From the NCBI RefSeq assembly GCF_007667425.1, contig NZ_VDRC01000001.1, positions 1,456,595 through 1,520,594 on the forward strand: a stretch of DNA of 64,000 nt. The letters run 5' to 3'. Shown here in pieces: positions 32,354 to 40,375 of this stretch. The notes under the pieces are model-generated. The model was not told where the DNA came from, searched no databases, and saw only the letters and a list, made by a program, of their open reading frames with translations. The position numbers and the translations under genes were made by a program. The number at the start of each line of letters is the position of its first letter. The first letter of the stretch is position 1. The DNA is from Microbacterium sp. 1.5R. GTDB lineage: Bacteria; Actinomycetota; Actinomycetes; Actinomycetales; Microbacteriaceae.

Positions 32354-33424
32354 CTACCCCAGGAGCTGCGCGGCGAACCGCTCGTCCGTGGCACGCAGAA
32401 CCCGCAGGATGTTGCCCGACCAGACCTTGTCGATGTCGGCATCCGACCATCCCGACGTCGACAGCGCGTCGCGCAGACGCGCGAATCCCGTGACGTCCCC
32501 CAGCCCCTCGGGGAAGTGGTCGAACCCGTCGAAGTCGCTGCCGATGCCCACATGATCGACGCCGGCGACCTCGCGGGCGTGGTCGAGGTGCGCCACGACG
32601 TGGTCGATGGTCACCGGCGGGGCATCGCCCTCCTGTCCTGCGGCGAACCAGTCGGCCCAGTCGCGGGAGACGAAGACGGGCACGAACGAGACCATGATGA
32701 CGCCGCCGTTGTCGTCCAGCCGCTGCAGGATGCCGTCCGGCACGTTGCGTGGATGATCGGTGAGCGCCCGGCACGACGAGTGGCTGAAGATGACCGGCGA
32801 GTCCGTGACGCGGAGGGCGTCGCGCATCGTCGCCTCCGATACGTGCGAGAGGTCGACGAGCATGCCGAGGTCGTTCATCTCTCGCACGACCGACTCCCCG
32901 AACTCGCTGAGCCCGTCGTGTTGCGCCTCGTCGGTGGCGGAGTCGGCCCAGGGTGTGTTGTTGTTGTGCGTGAGGGTCATGTACCGCACGCCGAGCCGCG
33001 CGAACATGCGCAGCGTCGCGAGCGAGCCGCCGATGCTGTGGCCGCCCTCGGCGCCGAGCAGACTCGCGATCCGGCCTTCTTCTCCCGCGCGCTCGACGTC
33101 GGCGGCCGTGTGCGCGAGGGCGAGCCGGTCCGGGTACTGCCGCACCAGGCGATGCACGAAGTCGATCTGCTCGAGGGTGTACTGCACGGCATCCACGCCC
33201 GGCTCGTCCTCCGCGTAGACCGACCAGAACTGCCCGAGCATCCCGCCCTGCTGCATCCGAGGGAGGTCGGTCTGGAATCGGGAAGGTGCCGCGGCGTCGT
33301 CCAGTCCCTCCACGGAGTAGCCGGCGAGGTTCCGCGCCGCCCAGGGCAGGTCGTTGTGGCCGTCGATGAGTCCGGTCAGCCGTGAGTCGGCCGGTGATGA
33401 GTCGGTCAGCGGTGAGTCCGTCAT
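32354..33424 (-). CDS. Membrane dipeptidase family protein (peptidase M19)
   Basis: The 356-aa protein fits the M19 renal-dipeptidase fold. The metal ligands are visible: HxD in LIDGHNDLPW, Glu in LLGAEGGHSIGG, His in VDLSHVSEATM and His in IFSHSSCRALTDHPRN, with the final Asp in HVGIGSDFDGFDHFPEGL. These zinc enzymes hydrolyse dipeptides including D-amino-acid-containing ones. There is no signal peptide, so it is cytoplasmic. The N-terminal 14 residues (SPLTDSSPADSRLT) look like a repeat-derived tail and the actual start may be slightly downstream. Confidence 0.92.
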   Translation of the reverse strand: MTDSPLTDSSPADSRLTGLIDGHNDLPWAARNLAGYSVEGLDDAAAPSRFQTDLPRMQQGGMLGQFWSVYAEDEPGVDAVQYTLEQIDFVHRLVRQYPDRLALAHTAADVERAGEEGRIASLLGAEGGHSIGGSLATLRMFARLGVRYMTLTHNNNTPWADSATDEAQHDGLSEFGESVVREMNDLGMLVDLSHVSEATMRDALRVTDSPVIFSHSSCRALTDHPRNVPDGILQRLDDNGGVIMVSFVPVFVSRDWADWFAAGQEGDAPPVTIDHVVAHLDHAREVAGVDHVGIGSDFDGFDHFPEGLGDVTGFARLRDALSTSGWSDADIDKVWSGNILRVLRATDERFAAQLLG

Positions 33425-33471
33425 AGGTCGAGGCTAGAGGCACCGGTGGCCGGTGGCGGGATAATCGATGG

Positions 33472-34032
33472 GTGCGAGATCCCGAGCCGCGGCGCTCCCC
33501 CTCAGCGATCGAATTGCTGCTCGACCCCGAGACCGAGTCCGCGGTCCGCGCCGAATGGGACGCCCTTGCCGCCCTCGGGGTGTCGAGCCTCGCGGCGCAC
33601 ACGGCGGCGAGCAATCGCCCGCACATCACGCTCGTCGCGCGGGTCGGTCTCGCTCCGGTCTCTCCGGAGGTCTTCGCCGGGATGTCGGCGTTCCCTGTGA
33701 CGCTCGGCGCTCCGCTGCTCTTCGGAACCGGCGAACGGCGGGTTCTCGCGCGCAGCGTCGTGCCGTCGGCCGAGCTGCTCGCGCTGCGGTCGACCATCCT
33801 GTCTGCTGCCGGTTCCGGCGAGGATGCCCCGCACACCGGGCCGGGCGAATGGATGCCGCACGTCGCCCTCGCCCGTCGCATCCGCGTCGCCGACCTCCCA
33901 GCCGCCCTCGACTGTCTCGGCGGGGAGATCCACGGCTGGGCCGACGTCGTGCGGCACTGGGATGCGGATGCCGGCGTCGTCACCGCTCTGACGGCTGATG
34001 ACGGCTATACTCGCCATACTTGCCCGATTTGA
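33472..34032 (+). CDS. 2'-5' RNA ligase family protein
   Basis: The 186-aa protein belongs to the 2H phosphoesterase superfamily, with two HxT/S-type motifs: RPHITLVARVG near residue 49 and MPHVALARRI near residue 128 (second motif degenerate, HVA). Such proteins cyclise or hydrolyse 2',3'-phosphodiester bonds in RNA; the in vivo role in actinobacteria is unclear. GTG start. Its C-terminal codons overlap the promoter region of hipBA, and a frameshifted paralogue lies about 6 kb downstream at 39375-39913, so the gene was duplicated locally. Confidence 0.85.
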   Translation: MRDPEPRRSPSAIELLLDPETESAVRAEWDALAALGVSSLAAHTAASNRPHITLVARVGLAPVSPEVFAGMSAFPVTLGAPLLFGTGERRVLARSVVPSAELLALRSTILSAAGSGEDAPHTGPGEWMPHVALARRIRVADLPAALDCLGGEIHGWADVVRHWDADAGVVTALTADDGYTRHTCPI

Positions 34033-34049
34033 CGAATACAACCGTCAAA
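34028..34049. promoter_or_regulatory. HipB operator candidate (TTTGACG-N8-CGTCAAA)
   Basis: A perfect 7-bp inverted repeat, TTTGACG then CGTCAAA, with an 8-bp spacer starts 33 bp upstream of the hipB ATG. HipB repressors bind palindromes of this design at their own promoters. The core CGTCAAATCG also recurs as its reverse complement at 34025-34034 and downstream of hipA at 35687-35696. Confidence 0.7.
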
Positions 34050-34060
34050 CAAGGAGGAGC

Positions 34061-34336
34061 ATGAGCGACAACCCGAACCTCGTGGATTTCGGTCAGAACA
34101 TCAGAACATGGCGGACGCTCTCCCGGCTGCCGGCCACTGTCGTCGCTGAGCGCGCCGGCATCACCCGAGACACTCTCCGTTCTCTGGAGAGCGGGGCAGG
34201 CTCCGTCAAGCTCGAGAACGTCTTCGCCGTCCTCGAGGCGCTCGGACTCGATGGCAAGCTCCGCGACGCCCTCGACCCGATGTCGGACGAGCGCGGTCGC
34301 GCGCTCATCCGACGTCGCACCGAAGGGCGACGCTGA
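34061..34336 (+). CDS. hipB: HipB-like XRE antitoxin
   Basis: The 91-aa protein is a single Cro/C1-type HTH: FGQNIRTWRTLSRLPATVVAERAGITRDTLRSLESG. The next segment (SVKLENVFAVLEALGLDGKLRDALDP) is the usual C-terminal helix, and it ends in an Arg-rich tail. It is preceded by a strong AAGGAGGAGC ribosome site and sits directly upstream of hipA with a TGATG overlap. It should bind HipA to neutralise it and repress the operon through the inverted repeat at 34028-34049. The long in-frame upstream extension is not needed. Confidence 0.9.
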   Translation: MSDNPNLVDFGQNIRTWRTLSRLPATVVAERAGITRDTLRSLESGAGSVKLENVFAVLEALGLDGKLRDALDPMSDERGRALIRRRTEGRR

Positions 34337-35676
34337 TGAGGTTGGACCTGTCCGTCGTCCTCCCCTCCGGGGACGAGACGCCTGCCGGAACGGTAGACGA
34401 CACGGGCGGGGTCGTTGCATTCGAATACTCGCGCGATTACCTCGCCCACCCGGATTCCTACGCTCTCGCCCCGTCCTTGCCGCTCGGTCGAGGGGAATTC
34501 CTGCCCGCTGGCACACGACCCATGCTCGCGGGCCTCGCCGACGCGCAGCCGGACACGTGGGGCCGTCGACTCATGCAGTCCATCGAGCGCCGCGCCACCG
34601 GTCGGTACCAGCACCTCAGTGAACTCGATGTCCTCCGACGCGTCGGCGACGCAGAGCGTCTCGGCGCACTGCGCGTATCCATCGACGGCGAGTACCAATC
34701 CTCGCCCGACGACAAGACCGCTCGACTGGCTGACCTTCCCGAGCTCATCGAGGCGGCTAGGGCTTTCGAACGGGGAGAGGAGATCTCTGCCGACAAGCTC
34801 ACCCTTCTTCAGGCGGGAACGTCCATGGGTGGCGCTCGCCCCAAGGCCACGGTCCTCAACTCTTACGGTCGACTCGCGATCGCGAAGCTGCCGGCGCGTG
34901 ACGACTTCGGCGATGCGATGGCGTGGGAGGCCACATGTCTCGAGCTCGCTCGACGCTCGGGAGTGAAGACGCCCCGCTTCGAGCACCACCGATTCGAGTA
35001 CAACTCGGTCTTGGTCGTCGAGCGCTTCGACCGCCGGGAGGGACAACGCCAGGGCTACCTCAGCGCAGACGGGATGCTGAACAGGTCCCACGGCGAGTAC
35101 ATCGACTACGTCCGGCTGGCCAGCGCATTGCAGAAGCACTCCGCGAGCGCGGATGCAGATTCCGCAGAGCTGTTCCGCCGCGTCGCGCTCACCCTTCTCG
35201 TCAACAACGTGGATGACCACATGCGCAATCACGGGTTCCTGCGTGAGCGCAATGGGTGGCGGCTGGCTCCCGCCTTCGACATCAATCCGTTCTCCAAGCT
35301 CGGCACGCCGGAATCCACGCGCGTGAGTCCCGACGACGACCCCAGCGACCGCGACATCCGGCTACTGCGCGAACACCACGATGCGTTCAGGCTGACCGAG
35401 CCCGCCGCATCCGACATCATCGCTCAGGTGGAGACAGCAACAGCCGATTGGCGGGAGGTCGCACTGGGCTTCGGGATCGCGCCGGAAGCTCTCGGCACGA
35501 TGTCTGATGCCTTCGACGGCCCGAACCGCCGACGCGCACGCGAATTCCCCCGCCGCAGCTCCGACGCCTCCACACCCCTGGGCCCCGACGGCTCCTCGCA
35601 GCCTCGCGACAGAGCGGGGAGGTTCGACCGGAAGGATCGATCGACCTCGCAGACCTTGTCGCCCCGCCTTGACTGA
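34336..35676 (+). CDS. hipA: HipA-like serine/threonine kinase toxin
   Basis: The 446-aa protein matches HipA. The Gly-rich loop region is AGTSMGGARPKATVL, the ATP-binding Lys lies in RLAIAKLPARDD, the catalytic loop is NNVDDHMRNHGF (Asp and Asn of the HipA DxxxxN motif) and the metal-binding Asp is in APAFDINPFS. HipA toxins phosphorylate glutamyl-tRNA synthetase or similar targets and slow growth. All key residues are present. From about residue 400 a low-complexity Arg/Ser/Asp-rich tail (to RLD) is an unusual extension. It overlaps hipB by one base. Confidence 0.92.
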   Translation: MRLDLSVVLPSGDETPAGTVDDTGGVVAFEYSRDYLAHPDSYALAPSLPLGRGEFLPAGTRPMLAGLADAQPDTWGRRLMQSIERRATGRYQHLSELDVLRRVGDAERLGALRVSIDGEYQSSPDDKTARLADLPELIEAARAFERGEEISADKLTLLQAGTSMGGARPKATVLNSYGRLAIAKLPARDDFGDAMAWEATCLELARRSGVKTPRFEHHRFEYNSVLVVERFDRREGQRQGYLSADGMLNRSHGEYIDYVRLASALQKHSASADADSAELFRRVALTLLVNNVDDHMRNHGFLRERNGWRLAPAFDINPFSKLGTPESTRVSPDDDPSDRDIRLLREHHDAFRLTEPAASDIIAQVETATADWREVALGFGIAPEALGTMSDAFDGPNRRRAREFPRRSSDASTPLGPDGSSQPRDRAGRFDRKDRSTSQTLSPRLD

Positions 35677-35723
35677 CGGCTATCGTCGTCAAATCGGTAC
35701 GATTTGGCGACTGTAGTCGTCAG
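35673..35723. repeat. 51-bp imperfect palindrome at the hipA stop
   Basis: Two 24-bp arms (35673-35696 and 35700-35723) around the 3-bp centre GTA pair at 20 of 24 positions. The left arm begins CTGACGGCTATCGTCG and the right one ends GTCGTCAG. It overlaps the hipA stop codon. The core CGTCAAATCG is shared with the hipB operator region and TGACGGCTAT also occurs at 33999-34008. It could be a terminator, an additional HipB binding site, or the boundary of a mobile cassette. Confidence 0.75.
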
Positions 35724-35751
35724 TAGTGGCGGCGCTCGTCTCGGGAAGAGC

Positions 35752-36636
35752 CTAAAGTGATCGCTCCGCGTTCGACGACGGCAGCGGGTCCTGCGCCCAT
35801 GAGGCGAGGAGCCGCAGCCGCTCGGCGGAGGGCGATCCGGGTTCGGCGCTGTAGATCAGCATGACCTGACCGGGCTCGGCCGTGATGGTGAACTCTTCGT
35901 AGAGCAGCGTCAGCTCTCCGACGACCGGATGCCGGAACCGCTTCTGACCGGCACCGTGCGTGCGCACGTCATGTGCAGCCCAGAGCGTGCGGAACAGCTC
36001 GCTGCGGGTCGACAACTCGCCGACGAGATCCTGGATGCCCTTATCGTGGGGGTCTCGGCCCGCCTCCGCCCGGATGACGGCGACGCACATCTCGGCGAAC
36101 CTCTCCCAGTCGGGGTAGAACTCGTGCGCGGCGGGGTCGAGGAACTGGAAGCGGGCGAGGTTCGGCACCCGCCCACCGTCTCCGATGACCGGCGAGTAGA
36201 ACGCCCTCCCCAGCGCGTTGGTGGCGATGAGGTTCTGCCGCTGATCGCGCACGAAAGCGACGGCATCCGTGATGGAATCCAGCGCCCACTGCAGACTCGG
36301 TCGCACCTCCGCGGGGCGCGACGCGCGTCGTCGTGCGCGGCCGGACGAGGGGATGCCGTCCGCGGCGCGGGCGAGGTCGAGAAGGTGCGCGTGCTCCGCG
36401 TCATCGAGCTGGAGTGCACGGGAGATCGCATCGAGCACAGAGGCGGATGCTCCCGCGATCGCGCCCCGCTCGATCTTGGCGTAGTACTCGACCGAGAGAC
36501 CGGCGAGCTGAGCGACCTCGCTGCGTCGCAGACCGGCCACTCGGCGATTCGTCCCCGCGGGGAGTCCTGCCGCCTCGGTGGTGAGGTGCGCCCGCCTGGT
36601 CATCAGGAACTCGCGCACCTCGGATCGGTTATCCAT
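35752..36636 (-). CDS. XRE regulator with MmyB-like ligand-binding domain
   Basis: The 294-aa protein begins MDNRSEVREFLMTRRAHL, an HTH (LRRSEVAQLAGLSVEYYAKIERG) of the Cro/C1 type, and has a C-terminal MmyB/MLTR-like domain of about 160 aa (SITDAVAFVRDQRQNLIATN through PGQVMLIYSAEPGS). In this family the C-terminal domain binds an acyl-chain or similar small ligand and often regulates an adjacent oxidoreductase gene, which fits the divergent alcohol dehydrogenase cassette at 36761. ATG at 36636 is chosen because it is the family start; an earlier start 17 codons upstream lacks conservation. Confidence 0.87.
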   Translation of the reverse strand: MDNRSEVREFLMTRRAHLTTEAAGLPAGTNRRVAGLRRSEVAQLAGLSVEYYAKIERGAIAGASASVLDAISRALQLDDAEHAHLLDLARAADGIPSSGRARRRASRPAEVRPSLQWALDSITDAVAFVRDQRQNLIATNALGRAFYSPVIGDGGRVPNLARFQFLDPAAHEFYPDWERFAEMCVAVIRAEAGRDPHDKGIQDLVGELSTRSELFRTLWAAHDVRTHGAGQKRFRHPVVGELTLLYEEFTITAEPGQVMLIYSAEPGSPSAERLRLLASWAQDPLPSSNAERSL

Positions 36637-36760
36637 GGTCTCAGCGTAGGCGCGCGGATCACGGCGAGGGGTGCCCTGTCGGTACACGTCTCATCAGGGC
36701 CTCCCGCGACGCGTGCGGGAGGCGAAGACTGGTGCCGACCCCCAGAGAAAGGACGCCACC

Positions 36761-37786
36761 ATGCGTGGAGTCATGCTGTACGCACCCGGCGACGTGCGCG
36801 TCGAGGACAGGAACGATCCCGTCATCCTCGAGCCCACCGACGCCATCATCCGCCTCGCCGCGACCTGCATCTGCGGGTCCGACCTCTGGCCCTACCGCGG
36901 GGCGGAGGATCTCGCCGACTCCCCTCAGCCCATGGGCCACGAGTACGTCGGCGTCGTCACCGAGATCGGAGCCGACGTGACGACCGTGAAGGTCGGCGAC
37001 TTCGTCGTCGGGAGCTTCTTCACCTCCGACAACACGTGCGAGATCTGCCAGGCCGGCTACCAGTCGCACTGCGTGCACCGCACCCCCATCGGAGCCGAGG
37101 GCACACAGGCCGAGCTCGCCCGCATCCCGAACGCCGACGGCACGCTCGTCGCCACTCCCGGTCAGCCCGAACCCGACCTCATCCCCGCGCTCCTCGCCGC
37201 CTCGGACGTGCTCGGCACCGGATGGTTCGCCGCCGTCGCCGCCGAAGCCGGTCCCGGCAAGACCGTCGCAGTCGTCGGCGACGGAGCCGTCGGGCTGCTC
37301 GGCATCCTCGCCGCGAAGCAGCTCGGCGCCGAGCGGATCATCGCGATGTCCCGCCACGCCGACCGGCAGGAGCTCGCCCGCCGCTTCGGCGCGACCGACA
37401 TCGTCGAGGAGCGCGGCGACGAGGGCGTGGCGCGCATCAAGGAGCTCACCGACGGACTCGGCGCGCACTCCGTGATCGAGGCCGTCGGCACGCAGGAGTC
37501 GATGCAGCAGGCGATCCAGGCCACGCGCGCCGGCGGACACGTCGGATTTGTGGGCGTCTCGCACGACGTCTCCCTCGACGGCACCGAGCTGTTCTTCTCC
37601 GGCGTGCACCTGCACGGAGGCCCCGCGCCCGTGCGCCGGTTCCTCCCCGAGCTGATCCAGCTCATCTGGGACCGCGAGATCGACCCCGGCGTGGTCTTCG
37701 ACCTCACCCTGCCGCTCGAGCAGGCCGCGGAGGGCTATACCGCCATGGATCAGCGCACCGCCACCAAGGTGCTGCTCACCGTCTGA
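36761..37786 (+). CDS. Zinc-dependent alcohol dehydrogenase (MDR family)
   Basis: The 341-aa protein is a medium-chain dehydrogenase/reductase. Catalytic zinc ligands are in CICGSDLWPYRG (Cys) and MGHEYVG (His/Glu). The structural zinc region DNTCEICQAGYQSHC has three Cys and an Asp where the first Cys normally is, an accepted variant. The NAD(P) site is VAVVGDGAVGLLGILAA. ATG at 36761 follows AAAGGACGCCACC. It begins the cassette cupin-CMD-SDR and is divergent from an XRE/MmyB-type regulator. The substrate alcohol or aldehyde is not predicted. Confidence 0.9.
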   Translation: MRGVMLYAPGDVRVEDRNDPVILEPTDAIIRLAATCICGSDLWPYRGAEDLADSPQPMGHEYVGVVTEIGADVTTVKVGDFVVGSFFTSDNTCEICQAGYQSHCVHRTPIGAEGTQAELARIPNADGTLVATPGQPEPDLIPALLAASDVLGTGWFAAVAAEAGPGKTVAVVGDGAVGLLGILAAKQLGAERIIAMSRHADRQELARRFGATDIVEERGDEGVARIKELTDGLGAHSVIEAVGTQESMQQAIQATRAGGHVGFVGVSHDVSLDGTELFFSGVHLHGGPAPVRRFLPELIQLIWDREIDPGVVFDLTLPLEQAAEGYTAMDQRTATKVLLTV

Positions 37787-37794
37787 ACCGGAAA

Positions 37795-37824
37795 GCGGGG
37801 CGGCCGACACCCGGGCCGCCCCGC
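37795..37824 (+). terminator. Intercistronic hairpin between the adh and cupin genes
   Basis: Arms GCGGGGCGGCC (37795-37805) and GGCCGCCCCGC (37814-37824) pair perfectly over 11 bp with an 8-nt loop. It lies 9 bp past the alcohol dehydrogenase stop. Without a T-run it may be an attenuator or mRNA stabiliser rather than a full terminator; the next gene has its own GAGGAGGAAAGC ribosome site. Confidence 0.65.
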
Positions 37825-37843
37825 CCCGAACGAGGAGGAAAGC

Positions 37844-38254
37844 ATGAACATCGAACCCCGCATCCCGACCGCCAAGAACCCGCCCGAGCAGTTCGTCGGG
37901 GACGTCTGGGTGGACCGGGTCGCGGCACCCCACGAGGACGATCAGCGGATGACGGTCGCGATCGTCCGCTTCGCTCCCGGCGCCCGCACCGCGTGGCACT
38001 CCCATGCCCGGGGCCAGTACCTCCGCGTCACGCAGGGCGTCGCCCGCTTCGGCACGCGCGACGGGCAGATCATCGACGTGCATCCCGGCGAGACGCTCTA
38101 CACCCCTCCCGGCCAGGACCACTGGCACGCCTCCGCCGACGACACGTTCATGGAGCACATCGCGATGCTCGAGAACGGTGACGATCCCGCGACGACCACC
38201 GTGTGGAAAGAGCACATCACGGACGACGAGTACGAAGGGAGGGTGCAGCGATGA
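37844..38254 (+). CDS. Cupin domain protein
   Basis: The 136-aa protein is a single cupin barrel. Motif 1 is TAWHSHARGQYLRVTQG, with the conserved His pair; motif 2 is PGETLYTPPGQDHWHAS. It probably binds a divalent metal and may be a small isomerase, dioxygenase-like enzyme or regulator. Its stop overlaps the next gene (ATGA), and it is preceded by a strong GAGGAGGAAAGC. In this cassette cupin, CMD and SDR proteins often occur together in oxidoreductase-linked stress clusters. Confidence 0.88.
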   Translation: MNIEPRIPTAKNPPEQFVGDVWVDRVAAPHEDDQRMTVAIVRFAPGARTAWHSHARGQYLRVTQGVARFGTRDGQIIDVHPGETLYTPPGQDHWHASADDTFMEHIAMLENGDDPATTTVWKEHITDDEYEGRVQR

Positions 38255-38565
38255 CCGGCTGGACCGGCGGCGAGCGCGCGGTCGGCGACATCGCCCCGAC
38301 TCTCGCCTACTACACCGACAAGGTCCTGTTCGACGAGGTCTGGGCGCGCCCCGGACTCTCCCGCCGTGACCGGAGCCTCGCGACGATGTCGGCGCTCGTC
38401 ACGCTCGGCGCGATGGATCAACTCACCTTCCACCTCGGCTACGCCCGCGACAACGGCGTCACCGAGGAGGAGCTCATCGAGACCATCACCCATCTCGCGT
38501 TCTACACCGGGTGGCCCCGCGCGATGGCCGCCGTCGCCGCGGCTCGCGCGGCGTTCGCCGACTGA
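38251..38565 (+). CDS. Carboxymuconolactone decarboxylase-like protein
   Basis: The 104-aa protein matches the CMD/AhpD-like fold. Segments are LSRRDRSLATMSALVTLG, LTFHLGYARDNGVTEEELIETITHLAFYTGWP. There is no CxxC, so it is the decarboxylase-type or structural branch rather than an AhpD-type alkylhydroperoxidase. It is translationally coupled to the cupin gene by an ATGA overlap. The substrate is unknown; linkage to the dehydrogenase and SDR implies a common small-molecule pathway. Confidence 0.88.
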   Translation: MTGWTGGERAVGDIAPTLAYYTDKVLFDEVWARPGLSRRDRSLATMSALVTLGAMDQLTFHLGYARDNGVTEEELIETITHLAFYTGWPRAMAAVAAARAAFAD

Positions 38566-38574
38566 AAGGACATC

Positions 38575-39351
38575 ATGACAACTCCCGCACTCAGCTACGA
38601 CTTCTCCGGCAAGGTCGCCTTCGTCACCGGAGGCGCCTCAGGCATGGGCCTCGCCGCCGCGCGCGGCTTCGCGACCCACGGCGCAGCCGTCGTCATCGCG
38701 GACCTCGATGGAGACGCCGTAGATCGCGCCGTCCGCTCCCTCACCGACGCGGGCTTCCGCGCGACGGGCATCGTGTGCGACGTCGCCGACGAGGATCAGG
38801 TCGCCTCCGCCGTCGACCGCACCGTCGCCACCTATGATCGCCTCGACATGGCGTTCAACAACGCCGGCATCCAGGCGCCGCCGTCGGACGCCGCCGATGA
38901 GACCGCCGAGATCTTCGACCGCGTCAACGGGGTGAACCTCCGTGGCATCTGGGCCGCGCAGAAACACGAGCTCCGGCACATGCGGACGCAGGGGTCGGGC
39001 ACCATCGTGAACAACTCGTCGCTGGGAGGGCTCGTTGGCCTTCCCCAACGTGCCGCGTACCACGCCTCGAAGCACGGCGTGATCGGCCTGACGAAGAGCG
39101 CCGCCGTGGAGTACGCTTCCCGCGGCGTCCGCATCAATGCGATCTGCCCCGGTGTGGTGGAGACCCCAATGGTCGCCGACATGCTCGAGGGGCAGGCCGC
39201 AGCGATGGAGGGCATTATGCAGCAGCAGCCCATCGGCCGGCTCGGCACCGCCGACGAAGTGGCCGCAGCGGTGCTCTGGCTCTGCAGTGCGGCGTCGAGT
39301 TTCGTCGTCGGCGTCGCCCTGCCCGTCGACGGTGGATTCACCGCCCACTGA
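38575..39351 (+). CDS. Short-chain dehydrogenase/reductase (SDR)
   Basis: The 258-aa enzyme is a classical SDR. The cofactor motif is VTGGASGMGLAAARGF, with Asp after the second strand (IADLDGDAV) favouring NAD(H); NNAG is present, the Ser is in NNSSLGG and the active-site YxxxK is YHASK. The C-terminus has GVVETPMVAD and ends with ALPVDGGFTAH. It is the last gene of the adh-cupin-CMD-SDR cassette, 9 bp after the CMD gene. The substrate is not predictable from sequence. Confidence 0.92.
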   Translation: MTTPALSYDFSGKVAFVTGGASGMGLAAARGFATHGAAVVIADLDGDAVDRAVRSLTDAGFRATGIVCDVADEDQVASAVDRTVATYDRLDMAFNNAGIQAPPSDAADETAEIFDRVNGVNLRGIWAAQKHELRHMRTQGSGTIVNNSSLGGLVGLPQRAAYHASKHGVIGLTKSAAVEYASRGVRINAICPGVVETPMVADMLEGQAAAMEGIMQQQPIGRLGTADEVAAAVLWLCSAASSFVVGVALPVDGGFTAH

Positions 39352-39374
39352 GGTCGCGACGAGATAAGCGATTC

Positions 39375-39913
39375 GTGCCGGATCTCGAGCCCCGACGCTC
39401 CCCCTCCGCCGCCGAACTGCTATTCGGTCCCTCGGCGGAGGCGGCGATCCGGGCCGAGTGGGACGCCCTCGCCGCCGCCGGGATGTCGAGTCTCGCGGCG
39501 CACACGTCGGCGAGCAACCGCGCCCACCTCACCCTGGTCGCGCGGGTCGGCGTGCCGTTCTCGCAGCCGACGCGCTCGCCGGCATCCTGACGTTCCCAAT
39601 CGCTCTCGGCGGCCCGTTACTGTTCGGGAGCGGGGAGCGACGGGTTCTGGCGCGCAGCATCGTGCCGACGGCAGAGCTTCTGGCGCTGCGGGAGGCGGTC
39701 CTCTCGGCTATCGGTCCTGGCGGGGGGCGTCGCACACCGCGGCGGGAGACTGGATGCCGCACGTCGCTCTCGCGCGTCGGCTCCGCGTGTCCGACCTCCC
39801 GGGCCGCGCTCGACTGCCTCGGCGACGAGATCCGGGGTCATGCGCAGGTCGTGCGGCACTGGGATGGGGACACCCGTGCGGTGACGACCCGCGCGGAGCT
39901 GCGGCCAGCGTAG
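39375..39913 (+). pseudogene. Degraded 2'-5' RNA ligase paralogue (frameshifted)
   Basis: The sequence starts MPDLEPRRSPSAAELLFGPS and parallels the intact gene at 33472-34032 residue by residue, but the frame breaks. The first part runs in one frame to about 39570, then DALAGILTFPIALGGPLLFG continues in another; near 39725-39735 it shifts again (HTAAGDWMPHVALARRLRV), and an extra G near 39805 shifts to CLGDEIRGHAQVVRHWDGD. Three frameshifts within about 250 bp make a single protein impossible. The first likely reflects loss of one base and the third gain of one. It is a decaying duplicate. Confidence 0.85.
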
Positions 39914-39939
39914 GACGGCGCTTGCCGATCGTCGCGGTC

Positions 39940-40146
39940 TCAGCGGTCGGCCGGGCGGCTGAGCAGAACCTGTTCGCCCGCCTGGACGTAGGAGGAGAAC
40001 AGGTCCGTCACGTCGCGGAGCCGCCCCACCGCGCGCCGGTCGTCGGTGAGCCCCTCGGCGCGGCGGCGGGTCCGGATGAAGGCGCGGGACCGCTCGTGAC
40101 CGGCCGCGAGGAGCTGCTCGAACCCGCCGGCCGCCTCGACGACCAT
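39940..40146 (-). CDS. Possible small protein or gene remnant
   Basis: A 68-aa reading frame with good third-position GC: MVVEAAGGFEQLLAAGHERS, then RTRRRAEGLTDDRRAVGRLR and DVTDLFSSYVQAGEQVLL. The helical, charged composition looks protein-like, but there is no clear ribosome site and the frame continues open upstream with non-protein-like sequence. It may be the 3' end of a disrupted gene next to the ligase pseudogene. I do not recognise a family. Confidence 0.35.
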   Translation of the reverse strand: MVVEAAGGFEQLLAAGHERSRAFIRTRRRAEGLTDDRRAVGRLRDVTDLFSSYVQAGEQVLLSRPADR

Positions 40147-40375
40147 CCGGCCGCGCGCCGTAACTTCGATTCGACACGCTGGGGCGAGGTTTCCACAGGA
40201 CGCTCGACTCTCCGGGCAATCTCGACGTGTTGGCTGTGGATAGATCAGACAACTGATCGGCCCGCGCGGTGGGCACACCGGCACGGAGAGGACCTCCACC
40301 CGAGGGAATCCGCTTCCGCCGACGCCTCGCGCGGGCATGTCCTACACGCTCGTCGACCCGACGAAGCACTGAGCG

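Noticed and set aside
40243..40258. GATCAG-ACAA-CTGATC inverted repeat as an operator
   Set aside because: The arms are only 6 bp and no confident gene start lies next to it; it could be chance.
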